The notes below the pieces were generated by a model that saw only the letters and a list, made by a program, of their open reading frames with translations, did not search any database and was not told where the DNA came from. The position numbers and the translations under genes are program-made. This document shows, piece after piece, positions 27,436-35,295 of a DNA stretch of 49,058 bases. Positions within the stretch are counted from its first letter, which is position 1, and each line of letters opens with the position of its first letter. The DNA comes from Candidatus Polarisedimenticolaceae bacterium (GTDB lineage Bacteria > Pseudomonadota > Gammaproteobacteria > Chromatiales > Chromatiaceae): the NCBI GenBank assembly GCA_021647945.1, contig JAKITT010000015.1, forward strand, positions 1-49,058, given 5' to 3'.

Positions 27436-28496
27436 TGAATATCAGACACTATCTCTATGTTGGATGCCTGCTGATTACGATAAGTTGTGGTGTGGTTGAG
27501 AGTAAATGGGACAATGGGTCCACTGATGAGGCAAATACAATGACAACGAATGAAGATCAAGCCATGCAACTATTAGATCTGCCCATTGCAGACTATTTCT
27601 CATTTGATGAAGAGAAACAGCTCGCACTACAGAAGCGTCTAGCCAAACTCTCCATATCAAGTGCCCCCCCTGGAGTGAAGCGTGTTGCACCACAAATCCT
27701 AGTGCTTGGGGCAGCAAAACAGGTGAATCTTGATGAGCGAGCTAACGTACCGCTGCTTATTGGTCGGGTGCAATCAGGGTTGCGTAGCTGGCAGGTAAAC
27801 TACAAAACTAACCTGCATCTGTTTACTCGAGACCTGCAAACAGGCCAGCTCAGGGTGTTGACGCCATTTGTCAGTATGCGCCGTGGAGAAGCACAGTTGT
27901 TGTCAGGAGCAGGCACGCCACCTGAGGGAGTGAATGCGCAAGTGATGCATACATCGGTGACCATGGTTGATCTGCGAGAGCAGCTGGGTGAGCAGATTAG
28001 CTCGGGGCGTTTAATGGTCACCGCAGTTGCCCATGAGCAACGCTCAAATAGTGTAGCAATAGAATTGGAAAGCAGAGTGCCACCCGCTGAAAGCAGCCTG
28101 TCATTGCCACAACCTTATATAAGCTCTCAATTTGAAAAGAGTACGCCATTAGAGACCAAGATTGTTGTACCGGATAGAGCCCAGCTCAATGGTGATGGTG
28201 TGATTGATATTGCTATACAGGTGCGTGAGGCGGCTGGCGTGCAGCGAACCGAATTGGGAGAGGCCATTTGGGCGGCAAACCTTGTGCTGGTGCAGTTAGA
28301 TAGGCCTGTAGTGATCATTCCCATGTCGGTAGCTGTGCAGGAGGTCTCCACTGCGGATGGGCCGTCAATGTTTAATGCGCTATTTCAGCTGGAGCTGAAG
28401 CAGGTTACCCAAGATTGGGTGGTGGGCGATTACCAGCTATATCTGGATGTTGGGATGGAGATGCTGGGTCCTTACCCTCTGACTATTACAGATTGA
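27432..28496 (+). CDS. Lipoprotein, candidate immunity for the metallopeptidase effector
   Basis: This 354-residue protein starts within the stop of the large effector gene (ATGATG overlap). Its N-terminus has a hydrophobic segment and lipobox ITISCG (Cys about 19), predicting a periplasm-facing lipoprotein. The rest is beta-rich with no recognised domain (LRSWQVNYKTNLHLFTRDLQ, and near the end VVGDYQLYLDVGMEMLGPYP). Translational coupling to an effector and export to the periplasm are both typical of immunity proteins. The first in-frame ATG at 27432 and a second at 27435 are alternatives. Confidence 0.65.
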   Translation: MMNIRHYLYVGCLLITISCGVVESKWDNGSTDEANTMTTNEDQAMQLLDLPIADYFSFDEEKQLALQKRLAKLSISSAPPGVKRVAPQILVLGAAKQVNLDERANVPLLIGRVQSGLRSWQVNYKTNLHLFTRDLQTGQLRVLTPFVSMRRGEAQLLSGAGTPPEGVNAQVMHTSVTMVDLREQLGEQISSGRLMVTAVAHEQRSNSVAIELESRVPPAESSLSLPQPYISSQFEKSTPLETKIVVPDRAQLNGDGVIDIAIQVREAAGVQRTELGEAIWAANLVLVQLDRPVVIIPMSVAVQEVSTADGPSMFNALFQLELKQVTQDWVVGDYQLYLDVGMEMLGPYPLTITD

Positions 28497-28507
28497 ATAT
28501 CCCCTGA

Positions 28508-28763
28508 TCAAGGGTCGGTCACAAACGATCTCTCTTCTTGTTGCAGGGTTAACCTCTGTTGCCTAATTCCGGTGGCTCTTCTGTTGTAGGTGAGCAGGCA
28601 AGTGCTATTTTCAGCTTCGACAATAATCTGAGGTATTGGGCCAAAAAACTGTTTTGCCTCATTTCCAGTACAGGTCGGGAGATAGAGCCGCAGCACTCTT
28701 GGATCATAGAAGCGAAACATCAAGATACGGCCTGACTCATCTTTTACCCGTAGTAGCTTTTTA
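28508..28763 (-). pseudogene. DUF4123 chaperone gene, C-terminal remnant
   Basis: The minus-strand frame (open from about 28763) reads FKKLLRVKDESGRILMFRFY, then DPRVLRLYLPTC and EAKQFFGPIPQIIVEAE. It is nearly the same as the C-terminal part of the intact DUF4123 protein at 31426-32001. Similarity stops abruptly at the equivalent of RRHFKKLL, at base 28763. Directly beyond that point the opposite strand carries a metallopeptidase tip. It is a recombination remnant. Confidence 0.85.
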
Positions 28764-28764
28764 A

Positions 28765-29094
28765 ACCGGAGATTCCACCGGTAATACTATCTTGATAGGG
28801 ATGCGCTGGCGGGAAATCGGCTACCCGGGACAGGTAACCCAGGCGGCACTTCAAACCACACTGCATGAGTCCGGCCATCTCCTTGGGCTGGCTCCGGAGA
28901 AGCTTCCAGACGCTACTGAGAGTGCCAATCCTAGACAGTACACGCAAAACGGCTCCCACTGTAACTACAATACTAACCAATGCACGATGTATCATGCCTT
29001 CCGAATGGTGTTTGACTTCTGTGACAATTGTGAAGGTTCGTTGAAGGCACGGGACCTGTCTGATCCAGCAATACCTTCGAGTGATGGTTATTGA
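28765..29094 (+). pseudogene. Detached metallopeptidase tip, paralogue of the effector C-terminus
   Basis: An open frame from 28765 encodes about 109 residues without a proper upstream start; a TTG at 28792 is the first candidate. It contains LQTTLHESGHLLGLAPEK, QYTQNGSHCNYNTNQCTMY and DFCDNCEGSLKARDLS, aligning with the last 80 residues of the effector at 24373-27435 (HExGH, GSHCNY, C-x-MY, C-x-x-C, DLS/DMS). It lacks the N-terminal domains. It begins 1 base beyond the DUF4123 relic, so it is a transferred or left-over toxin tip like the orphan tips seen beside Rhs genes. It may be silent. Confidence 0.75.
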
Positions 29095-29115
29095 AAATGA
29101 TCATGGGTTTGTTCT

Positions 29116-30212
29116 ATGGCTAAAGACAGCAAAAAACAAACATGGGTGCGATGGCTGGCTGTCACATTTGCCTGCTTAATACCATTAGGCTGTGAATCTG
29201 ATGCCATCACAAATACTCATTCGGGAACCAGGCAAACTGGAAAGGAAAGAAAGATGACAATGCCAATTGATGTTCCGGCTCCAATCTGGGCGGCTCAACT
29301 ACCCTCCACACCAGAACTGAGTGGCCAGATTGATGAACTCAGTTTCAACGCGGTACCGGGGACAAATGATCTGGGTCCCACGGTAGTCCTAACTGGTCGG
29401 TATCTTGTGCATAGTCCAATTTTTTATTAATGCGCTAAAAAGTGGCACCAATAGAGAGCGTGAACTGGGTGTATCGGCGCTTGTTGACATGGGGCGTGCC
29501 ACGATCCCTCCTAGTGGTGATATTCCAGAATGGCCAGGCCCTATTGTTATTGACCTTGAGGTAATTGGCTATATTAGTGGCACTTTTAAATGACCAGAAT
29601 GGGGCCGTAAGAAGTGCTGCCTGTATCGCATTAACAGCTCTAGTGCCAGGTAGGCTTATTGAGCCACATGCAGACGAAATTATTCAATCTATTGCACGAT
29701 TTCCAAATACCGATGGTGCCATCGTACTGCTCGGTAAAACTCATTCAGATAAAGCGATAGAGCTGCTAAAGCAGGAGAATATTTCGGCAGTTAACCCTGT
29801 TGATGCAGAAATGGCACTGGCGCGGTTGGCGGTTAAAGAGGCGCATGAATCGGTGATCAATGCCTACTTAAGTGAAACCGACCCCCAGCAAAAGGCGATG
29901 CAAGCTCGCCGCCTTGGTTACATCGCTTCGGAAAAATCGAAACGAATCCTTGCCGCAGAGATTCGAACTCCATTGACTTATATGTGGCACCCGCCTGCCA
30001 GACGTTCGTTACGCATTCACATTATTGAGGCGCTTTTCCTGGCATTTCCTGAAGAAGCTGTTTTTTGGCCACCCATTATTAAGCCCTCTGATGACGCCTA
30101 TTACGAGGAGATTGAAAATTGGTTACAACAGACGTTGGGGGTAAAGTGGGAGCAGCTGAGGCCAGAATTTCTTTATGAAGAGGACTCGCCAATAATGCCA
30201 ACTATGCAGTAG
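29116..30212 (+). pseudogene. HEAT-repeat lipoprotein, frameshifted twice
   Basis: Three overlapping frames (29116-29430, 29405-29593, 29565-30212) together read as one protein of about 360 residues. The first has a signal-like segment ending at LIPLGCES. The second and third contain HEAT-like helical repeats (RERELGVSALVDMG, then LVALLNDQNGAVRSAACIAL and DGAIVLLGKTHSDKAIELL). Each switch is a +1 change of phase, near 29405 and 29565. It follows the detached toxin tip by 21 bases on the same strand, so it may be that tip's former immunity gene. Confidence 0.7.
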
Positions 30213-30230
30213 ATGAACCAGTAAGCCTTG

Positions 30231-30329
30231 ATGAGTAATCTAAAGAAAGGTGATTTGGATAAGTTGAAGGAGTGGCTTAAGGGTCAGGTCGGTGGAGCCT
30301 ACACGGTCAAGGACATTGATCCTAGATGA
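30231..30329 (+). CDS. Short open frame, possibly the start of a lost gene
   Basis: A 32-codon frame starting ATG reads MSNLKKGDLDKLKEWL and ends at a TGA at 30327. The Lys- and Asp-rich amphipathic start looks protein-like. No family is recognised. It may be the stub of a gene cut by the adjoining convergent lipoprotein gene. Confidence 0.25.
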   Translation: MSNLKKGDLDKLKEWLKGQVGGAYTVKDIDPR

Positions 30330-30349
30330 GGTGCTTGCTAGCAGCATCA

Positions 30350-31422
30350 CTACTCATCCTCTTCATCGACATAAGGCTCATCTAACTCAAACTCAGGGAT
30401 ATAACGCAGCAATACCTGGTCGGGCATCGCCTCAGAGAGACCACTCTCTATCTGAGGCGATGGCTCCTATTGTCACGCCCGATTCGCTGACGGTGGCAGT
30501 TAGCATCGCCAAGTGGCCATCACGTTGGCCAAGAATCAGGAACATCGCCTGCTCCTCATCGCCCTGAAAACCAGGCTGTAATAGCTGAGGATGGGTGAGT
30601 GGGATCGTCATGCCACTGCCAGAGGCTCTGCCCACCTGCCCCCATAATGGGGCATAAAAAAGTGCACCGCCCTCTATCCAAGCACTCCAGCGCCCATCTA
30701 TGCGCGGTGCAAGATGGATGGAGCTGGATAGGCTACTCACCTTCACTCTTGCTGCACGATCAATGCGGCTAAATGAGCCGTTGAGCATTGCGCCATTGCT
30801 CTCTCGTAGATAGATCCGAGGTGCGTCACTCTGATGAATGAAAGCGGTGATATTGCAGCCCATCCAGGCGCACTGAATATTCTCCAGTTGGTCTGTTTTG
30901 GGTGCCTCTACAATGAGTTCCATCACCTCTGAAGTGATACTTTTACCCGCCATTTTTAGATGGGCAGTGACGCTGTAGTGGCCGGGGAGAAAGCTTGGTG
31001 ATAGGTAGTTGCTCACCACCTCTCCAAGGATGAGATCGCCACCGGTGGGGAGGGTTTTAAAACGCTGCATTCGTGGTGGAGCTTCGGCTGATATCGCGCC
31101 TGGGGCATTGAGAGCATTTAGCTGATAGCGCACTTCATTCGTATTGTGGTCACGGAATTGATATGAGATAGGGGGGGCGGAAGGTTTCAATCTCAATAGG
31201 CGAGGTGCTGTTGTTGAGCGTATTACGAATCGCCAGCAGCTCACCCGCCACAATATCTGTTTTCGATAGGTGTGCCGCAAGTTTTATGTCGGCCATATCT
31301 CTGTCCGGTTTGTAAGCTTCAGTTGCCTGAGTATGTTTTATCAATGGCTGAGAGATTGTTGGCCCACTGACCATACAGGCTTGTAAGCCAATAGTGGTGG
31401 CAAAGGCCCATACACACTTCAT
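30350..31422 (-). pseudogene. Lipoprotein broken at a C7 tract, candidate immunity gene
   Basis: The first frame (31422-31150) starts MKCVWAFATTIGLQAC with a lipobox and continues to SPIEIETFRPP. There the coding strand has seven C (forward G7 near 31171-31177), and the second frame (to 30432) carries on as PPISYQFRDHNTNEVRYQLN. One base more or less in the tract restores the frame. Near the end, a TCTCTCT run (about 30440) leads either to a stop at 30432 or, with another shift, to PDQVLLRYIPEFELDEPYVD ending at 30350. The product would be a beta-rich periplasmic lipoprotein of about 330-360 residues. It starts 3 bases after the DUF4123 gene ends. Confidence 0.7.
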
Positions 31423-31425
31423 GGT

Positions 31426-32001
31426 TTAGTTATGCTCTGCACCGGCGGGTTTGGTCTGCAGTGTTAATCTCTGCTCATGAACACCTCTACCTTTAACGCG
31501 GTAGGTGAGCAGGGTGTTGCTATCTTCAGCCTCGGTGATTATCTGCGGTATTTGCCCAAAGAACTGTTTTGCCTCATCGCGAGTGCAGCTGGGTAGATAG
31601 AGCCGCAGTACTCTTGGATCATAGAAGCGAAACATCAAGGTGCGGCCCGACTCATCTTTAACCCGCAGTAGCTTTTTGAAGTGGCGGCGGTGTTGCTCAA
31701 GTGTCATATCAACCGGCACAATGGTGAAAAAGCCCCAACTCTTACCCCAACTCGCCTCCAGTAGCTCCCGTGTAAAACGTGCATCGCGGGCCAGATGCAC
31801 CACATAGGGGGCGGCTGCCTGCATGCGTGCTGAGAGCCGTCCGCTGTAGAGGCAGGTGCGCTCAAGTCGGCTGAGTCGTACCATCGGCTCAATGCGGCGG
31901 TCACGTGCGCCATCGAGAACGGCATAGACCTGTGGGCCGGAGAGGGTGTCACCCGTCGGCCAGAGGTGGTCAATGATCTGTTGAATCTGCTCGCTATCCA
32001 T
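31426..32001 (-). CDS. DUF4123 T6SS effector chaperone
   Basis: This 191-residue protein belongs to the DUF4123 family (VasW/TEC-like), which binds effectors and loads them on VgrG or PAAR. The stretches QVYAVLDGARDR, CLYSGRLSARMQAAAPYVVH, WGFFTIVPVDMTLEQHRRHF and MFRFYDPRVLRLYLPSC are typical. It lies 9 bases after the Pro-rich unknown gene and 3 bases before the broken lipoprotein. A remnant copy is at 28508. Its cognate effector should be adjacent, and the 287-residue neighbour is the only candidate. Confidence 0.9.
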   Translation of the reverse strand: MDSEQIQQIIDHLWPTGDTLSGPQVYAVLDGARDRRIEPMVRLSRLERTCLYSGRLSARMQAAAPYVVHLARDARFTRELLEASWGKSWGFFTIVPVDMTLEQHRRHFKKLLRVKDESGRTLMFRFYDPRVLRLYLPSCTRDEAKQFFGQIPQIITEAEDSNTLLTYRVKGRGVHEQRLTLQTKPAGAEHN

Positions 32002-32010
32002 CGGTTCTCT

Positions 32011-32874
32011 CTATTTCTCCGCACTCTGCTGCTCTTTTCGCGCCTTCTCACACTCTTCACAGAAGGGGGTGCCATCTTTGGCGGCACTCTCTAACGCCTT
32101 CGCCTGTTGGTTCTGGTCGATGGATGCCTCCTCCTCTGGCGCGGCCTCTTTTGCTGGTGCAGAGGGGCGTGAACGTGGAGCAGGCGGTGCTGTGTTGGTG
32201 GGTTTTTGGCCAATGGGTCGATAGGGTTTTACTTTGGTAATTTCTGGTTGCCAGGTGAGCGCCCCGGCCATCGTCTCGCTGTCTGACATCCAGACAATGC
32301 AGCTGGTTAAAAAGAGCAGCCATGAACGGTTTTGCTCAATGCCTGTGGCCCCATTCAGTACTTGATCGCTTGGGCTGAGGGAGTGGAAGAGGGCGCTGCA
32401 GATGGTCCCCTTTCCTTCGCTGCTTAGCCGGCTAAATTTTGGATTTAGCAGCTCTTTGGCCTGCTCAGTATAAGCACGTATGGTGCTGAGCAGTTGATAG
32501 AATGCGAGTGAGTCCCCTGAGCCGATCAACCCCAAGGTGGAGGAGATATCCTGGCACAACTGCTGGTTGAGGCGCTCACTCTCCCCCTCGCTATAGGGCG
32601 TCTGCTGAAAGCGCGCTGAACGTATCTCAATGGCGCGGCGGCACGCCTCGGTATATTGGCTATGTAGTGAACTATCGTGCAGCACCAAATTGGCGATGTG
32701 GCGGGTGAGGGCGATGAGCCTCGCCTCGCCCGTTGCAATGGGTTGGCTGGGTGTGCAGCGGCTCTCTATGAGCGGTGATGATGAAAAACTGGGGGCGAGG
32801 CAGAGTGTGCTGTTATCTATCTTAGATAGCGATATTGCGGTGCCAATTGGTCCAGGCTTGCGACTATTTGCCAT
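32011..32874 (-). CDS. Unknown protein, possible T6SS cargo or adaptor
   Basis: This 287-residue protein has no signal peptide or membrane segment. The N-terminal 200 residues are mainly helical (LIALTRHIANLVLHDSSLHS and YQLLSTIRAYTEQAKELLNP). A Pro/Ala-rich linker (TAPPAPRSRPSAPAKEAAPE) follows, then a short C-terminal tail with GTPFCEECEKARKE. The CxxC tail and disordered linker look like a docking region. It is directly upstream of the DUF4123 chaperone, the usual position relative to a cargo or adaptor. The start MANSRKPGPIG is chosen as the only good ATG. I do not recognise the family. Confidence 0.55.
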   Translation of the reverse strand: MANSRKPGPIGTAISLSKIDNSTLCLAPSFSSSPLIESRCTPSQPIATGEARLIALTRHIANLVLHDSSLHSQYTEACRRAIEIRSARFQQTPYSEGESERLNQQLCQDISSTLGLIGSGDSLAFYQLLSTIRAYTEQAKELLNPKFSRLSSEGKGTICSALFHSLSPSDQVLNGATGIEQNRSWLLFLTSCIVWMSDSETMAGALTWQPEITKVKPYRPIGQKPTNTAPPAPRSRPSAPAKEAAPEEEASIDQNQQAKALESAAKDGTPFCEECEKARKEQQSAEK

Positions 32875-33053
32875 AAAGGGGCCACTTCAACGGCGGCATA
32901 TTTTCTCTGTTGCACATACGAGTTATTCTCAGTCAAACTGTATGGAGCTGCAACCACTTCGGATCATATTTGTAATAGTTATGGTCAGCTTGTGTCTGCG
33001 TATTAATATGTGCATATTTTGTTACTCACCACCAATAAAAAAGGTAGATGCTA

Positions 33054-33497
33054 ATGCCAAAATTTCAGGGTTCCGGGTTTGCTGTTGAGTTGCCAGAGGG
33101 GCTGCTTGATTTCTCAACCTATACCTATGTGTTACCCGTGAAGAGCGGTTTCTCGCCCAACCTGGTGATTCGTTTTGAGTTGGTGCAGGGGAAGCCAGAT
33201 TTGATCGACTATGTGAAGCAGGCGATGGATCGGCTCAGTGAGAACCTCGACGCATTTGAACTCATCAACCAAGCGAGTGGCAAACGGGGTGGTTGTGATG
33301 GGGTGATGAACCTCTTTGAGTGGGGCGAGGGGAAGGGGCGCATGCGGCAGAAGCAGATCTTTCTACTAACGGCGGGTAAAAAACAGCGTATCTACACCCT
33401 GACTACCCTTGATCTTGCGGCTAACTCCGCCGCCTCTGACCCTGCTTTTGAGCGGATCTTACGCAGCTTTACACCCAATGAGTTGCAGTGCCTCTAA
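33054..33497 (+). CDS. DcrB-related (DUF1795) protein, Eag-like effector chaperone
   Basis: This protein has 147 residues from the ATG at 33054, where AAGG lies 9 bases upstream; another ATG at 33048 is possible. LPEGLLDFSTYTYVLPVKSG and FSPNLVIRFELVQG, with the C-terminal FERILRSFTPNE, fit the DcrB/DUF1795 fold shared by Eag chaperones. Those stabilise transmembrane segments of PAAR-type effectors before secretion. No transmembrane effector is visible here, so its partner is missing or elsewhere. It is divergent from the 32874 gene and its 3' end overlaps the convergent methyltransferase gene by 4 bases. Confidence 0.75.
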   Translation: MPKFQGSGFAVELPEGLLDFSTYTYVLPVKSGFSPNLVIRFELVQGKPDLIDYVKQAMDRLSENLDAFELINQASGKRGGCDGVMNLFEWGEGKGRMRQKQIFLLTAGKKQRIYTLTTLDLAANSAASDPAFERILRSFTPNELQCL

Positions 33498-34585
33498 GAT
33501 GGTTCACTCTCAAACGCCTCAGCAACAATAAGGTGAACGTCATATTGGGTAGTGCTGCGCTCATTGATTCGGGTGTGCCAGGGGAGGCTCTCAATCTCCT
33601 GTTTGAGACGCAAGCCAGCGATGGATTGCGGATGCGCACCAGGGGTGAGAAGCGAGCGCAGTAACGGTTCAGCCGCTCCGCGCATTGGGCCACGTTGTGA
33701 GTGGCCGCCCACCCACGCTTCGATAGGTGTCACCTGGGCTGACCAGTCATAAGGGGTGGCGATAATGGCCGATCCACCCGGCCGCAATGTTTGGCTGATG
33801 GAGTGCAGTAGTTGCAGTGGGGTAGGGGTGGAGTCGATCAGCTGAAGTGCGCTGACAAGCCCAAAGCTATTGGCTGCAAAGGGCAGCGCTTGTGCATCAC
33901 AGGCCCAAAAATCGACATGCTGTGCTGCTGTAAAATTGACCTCAAATCGACGACGATCATAGACGATACCGACCCTACGCCGAGGGTAGCTCACCACCCC
34001 ATCTTGCAGTATGCGCTGAGCCATCTGCAACATTGAGAAGCTGATGTCGATCCCCAACACCGGGCCATCATAGCGCTCCGCCAGCTCAAAGGTGCTGCGG
34101 CCAACGGCGCAACCTAGGTCGATAACGGGCGGGGTGATCTCATGCTCCAGCAGATCAATACCCTGCTCCAGACAGCGTTTTACCGCTCCCGGCTGTGGGC
34201 TCTGCTCCGCTTCGTCGGGGTCCAGATCGGCGTAACCATCCCAACCATAGGTGCTGAGATGTTGGCGGGTGATGTCGTAATGGGTCTGTGGGCCGATAGC
34301 GTCAGCGATGATCGACTCAATGCTCTCAGAGAGGTCGTGACGCGCCGTTAGGTGGTAGATGTTGTCGTTGATATAGCTCCGCACATCCGGCAGGATCAGC
34401 GGAATGCCGCCGATGATGGGGTACTCCAGATTACAGGTCGGGTCAGAGCAGTGCAGTACCCCTTCAATGATCTGCTCATCCCGTTCTGTGAAAACCTCAG
34501 CCAATCGCAAAAGGTGATCTTGATTCCGCTGATGGCGGCAGTGCGGGCAGAGCGGTTGTAGGGCTTCAAAATGGGATAATCGCAA
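33494..34585 (-). CDS. SAM-dependent methyltransferase with Cys-cluster N-terminus
   Basis: This 363-residue protein begins with a Trm112/zinc-ribbon-like module: Cys13, Cys16, Cys46 and Cys51 in CPHC...CSDPTC, followed by YPIIGGIPLILPD. The class I methyltransferase fold starts at about residue 153 (PVIDLGCAVGRST, motif I; an acidic end at LGIDISFSML; CDAQALPFAANSFGLVSALQ, motif IV region). The substrate is unknown. It starts 3 bases after the PAAR gene, so the two are co-transcribed. A role in modifying a T6SS component or effector is inference. Confidence 0.75.
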   Translation of the reverse strand: MRLSHFEALQPLCPHCRHQRNQDHLLRLAEVFTERDEQIIEGVLHCSDPTCNLEYPIIGGIPLILPDVRSYINDNIYHLTARHDLSESIESIIADAIGPQTHYDITRQHLSTYGWDGYADLDPDEAEQSPQPGAVKRCLEQGIDLLEHEITPPVIDLGCAVGRSTFELAERYDGPVLGIDISFSMLQMAQRILQDGVVSYPRRRVGIVYDRRRFEVNFTAAQHVDFWACDAQALPFAANSFGLVSALQLIDSTPTPLQLLHSISQTLRPGGSAIIATPYDWSAQVTPIEAWVGGHSQRGPMRGAAEPLLRSLLTPGAHPQSIAGLRLKQEIESLPWHTRINERSTTQYDVHLIVAEAFESEPS

Positions 34586-34588
34586 CGG

Positions 34589-34975
34589 CTAACCGCCAAT
34601 CAACACGGTGGGGCAGCCGGGCGGCAATATCTTACCCGTCGGGCTGGGAATAGGTGCCACACAAGCGGGGTGTGCAGTCATATCACCCACGCGTGCGGCG
34701 GGCATGTTGCCGATCAGCACCGTAGCAGAACCCACACTGATCATCCCAGGGCCGCCAGGAACACAGCCAGGAAGCGTGCAAGGTGTGGTGGTGTCAGTGA
34801 GCCGAGCGGCCGGCATATTGCCGATCAGCACATCGGGTTGACCTTTGATGATGGTCACCGGCACCGCTGGATGTGGCACCGGCGTTGGCACGGGGGCCGG
34901 TGGATGAATAGGTGCGTGGCAGTGAGGCGCATCTTGCAGTGCCATATCGGTCATTCGTGCTGCCGGTTTACCCAT
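34589..34975 (-). CDS. PAAR-domain T6SS spike tip protein
   Basis: This 128-residue protein consists of PAAR repeats: MGKPAARMTDMALQDAPHCH, then VLIGNMPAARLTDTTTPC, VLIGNMPAARVGDMTAHPAC and a last CPTVLIGG. A Pro-rich insert (HPPAPVPTPVPHPAVPV) sits near residue 25-43. PAAR proteins cap the VgrG trimer with a zinc-bound cone. It has no extension, so it would be a stand-alone tip. It is followed after 3 bases by the methyltransferase gene. Confidence 0.93.
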   Translation of the reverse strand: MGKPAARMTDMALQDAPHCHAPIHPPAPVPTPVPHPAVPVTIIKGQPDVLIGNMPAARLTDTTTPCTLPGCVPGGPGMISVGSATVLIGNMPAARVGDMTAHPACVAPIPSPTGKILPPGCPTVLIGG

Positions 34976-35235
34976 TTCTGTCCCCTCAACTCATAAATTA
35001 GACGCCATCTTAATATAGATGGGGCTTCACTGTTCATCAAACAGCTGTTTTTCAGTATGGAAGGGTGTATTACAACAATATACGGGAAGACCTCATCGTG
35101 AAGTCGCCACTATAATAGATGTAAGCATTATTGCCTTTGTCAACATTGGGTTCTTTGTAAAGTCCGTGTCACAATTAAATAGATATACGGCACATGACCT
35201 TGTATTGGTGTAGTAGGGACATTGAAGTTAATATG

Positions 35236-35287
35236 ATTGTGAACAATACTTGAAAAAACTTGATATCAATAATGGTCTCACTATAAT
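35236..35287 (+). promoter_or_regulatory. Promoter and palindromic operators of the antitoxin-toxin operon
   Basis: A -35-like TTGATA (35260-35265) and a -10 TATAAT (35282-35287) are 16 bases apart. ATTGTGAACAAT (35236-35247) is a perfect palindromic arm pair, and TTGATATCAA (35260-35269) is a second perfect palindrome covering the -35. The ATG at 35296 lies 8 bases after the -10, so the transcript would be nearly leaderless. Autorepression by the XRE protein is the obvious inference. The remaining 35000-35235 shows nothing else. Confidence 0.65.
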
Positions 35288-35295
35288 GCACCGCC

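Noticed and set aside
35019-35213. 64-codon plus-strand frame between PAAR and the antitoxin gene
   Set aside because: Hydrophobic but without a ribosome binding site, homology or gene neighbours; more likely intergenic.
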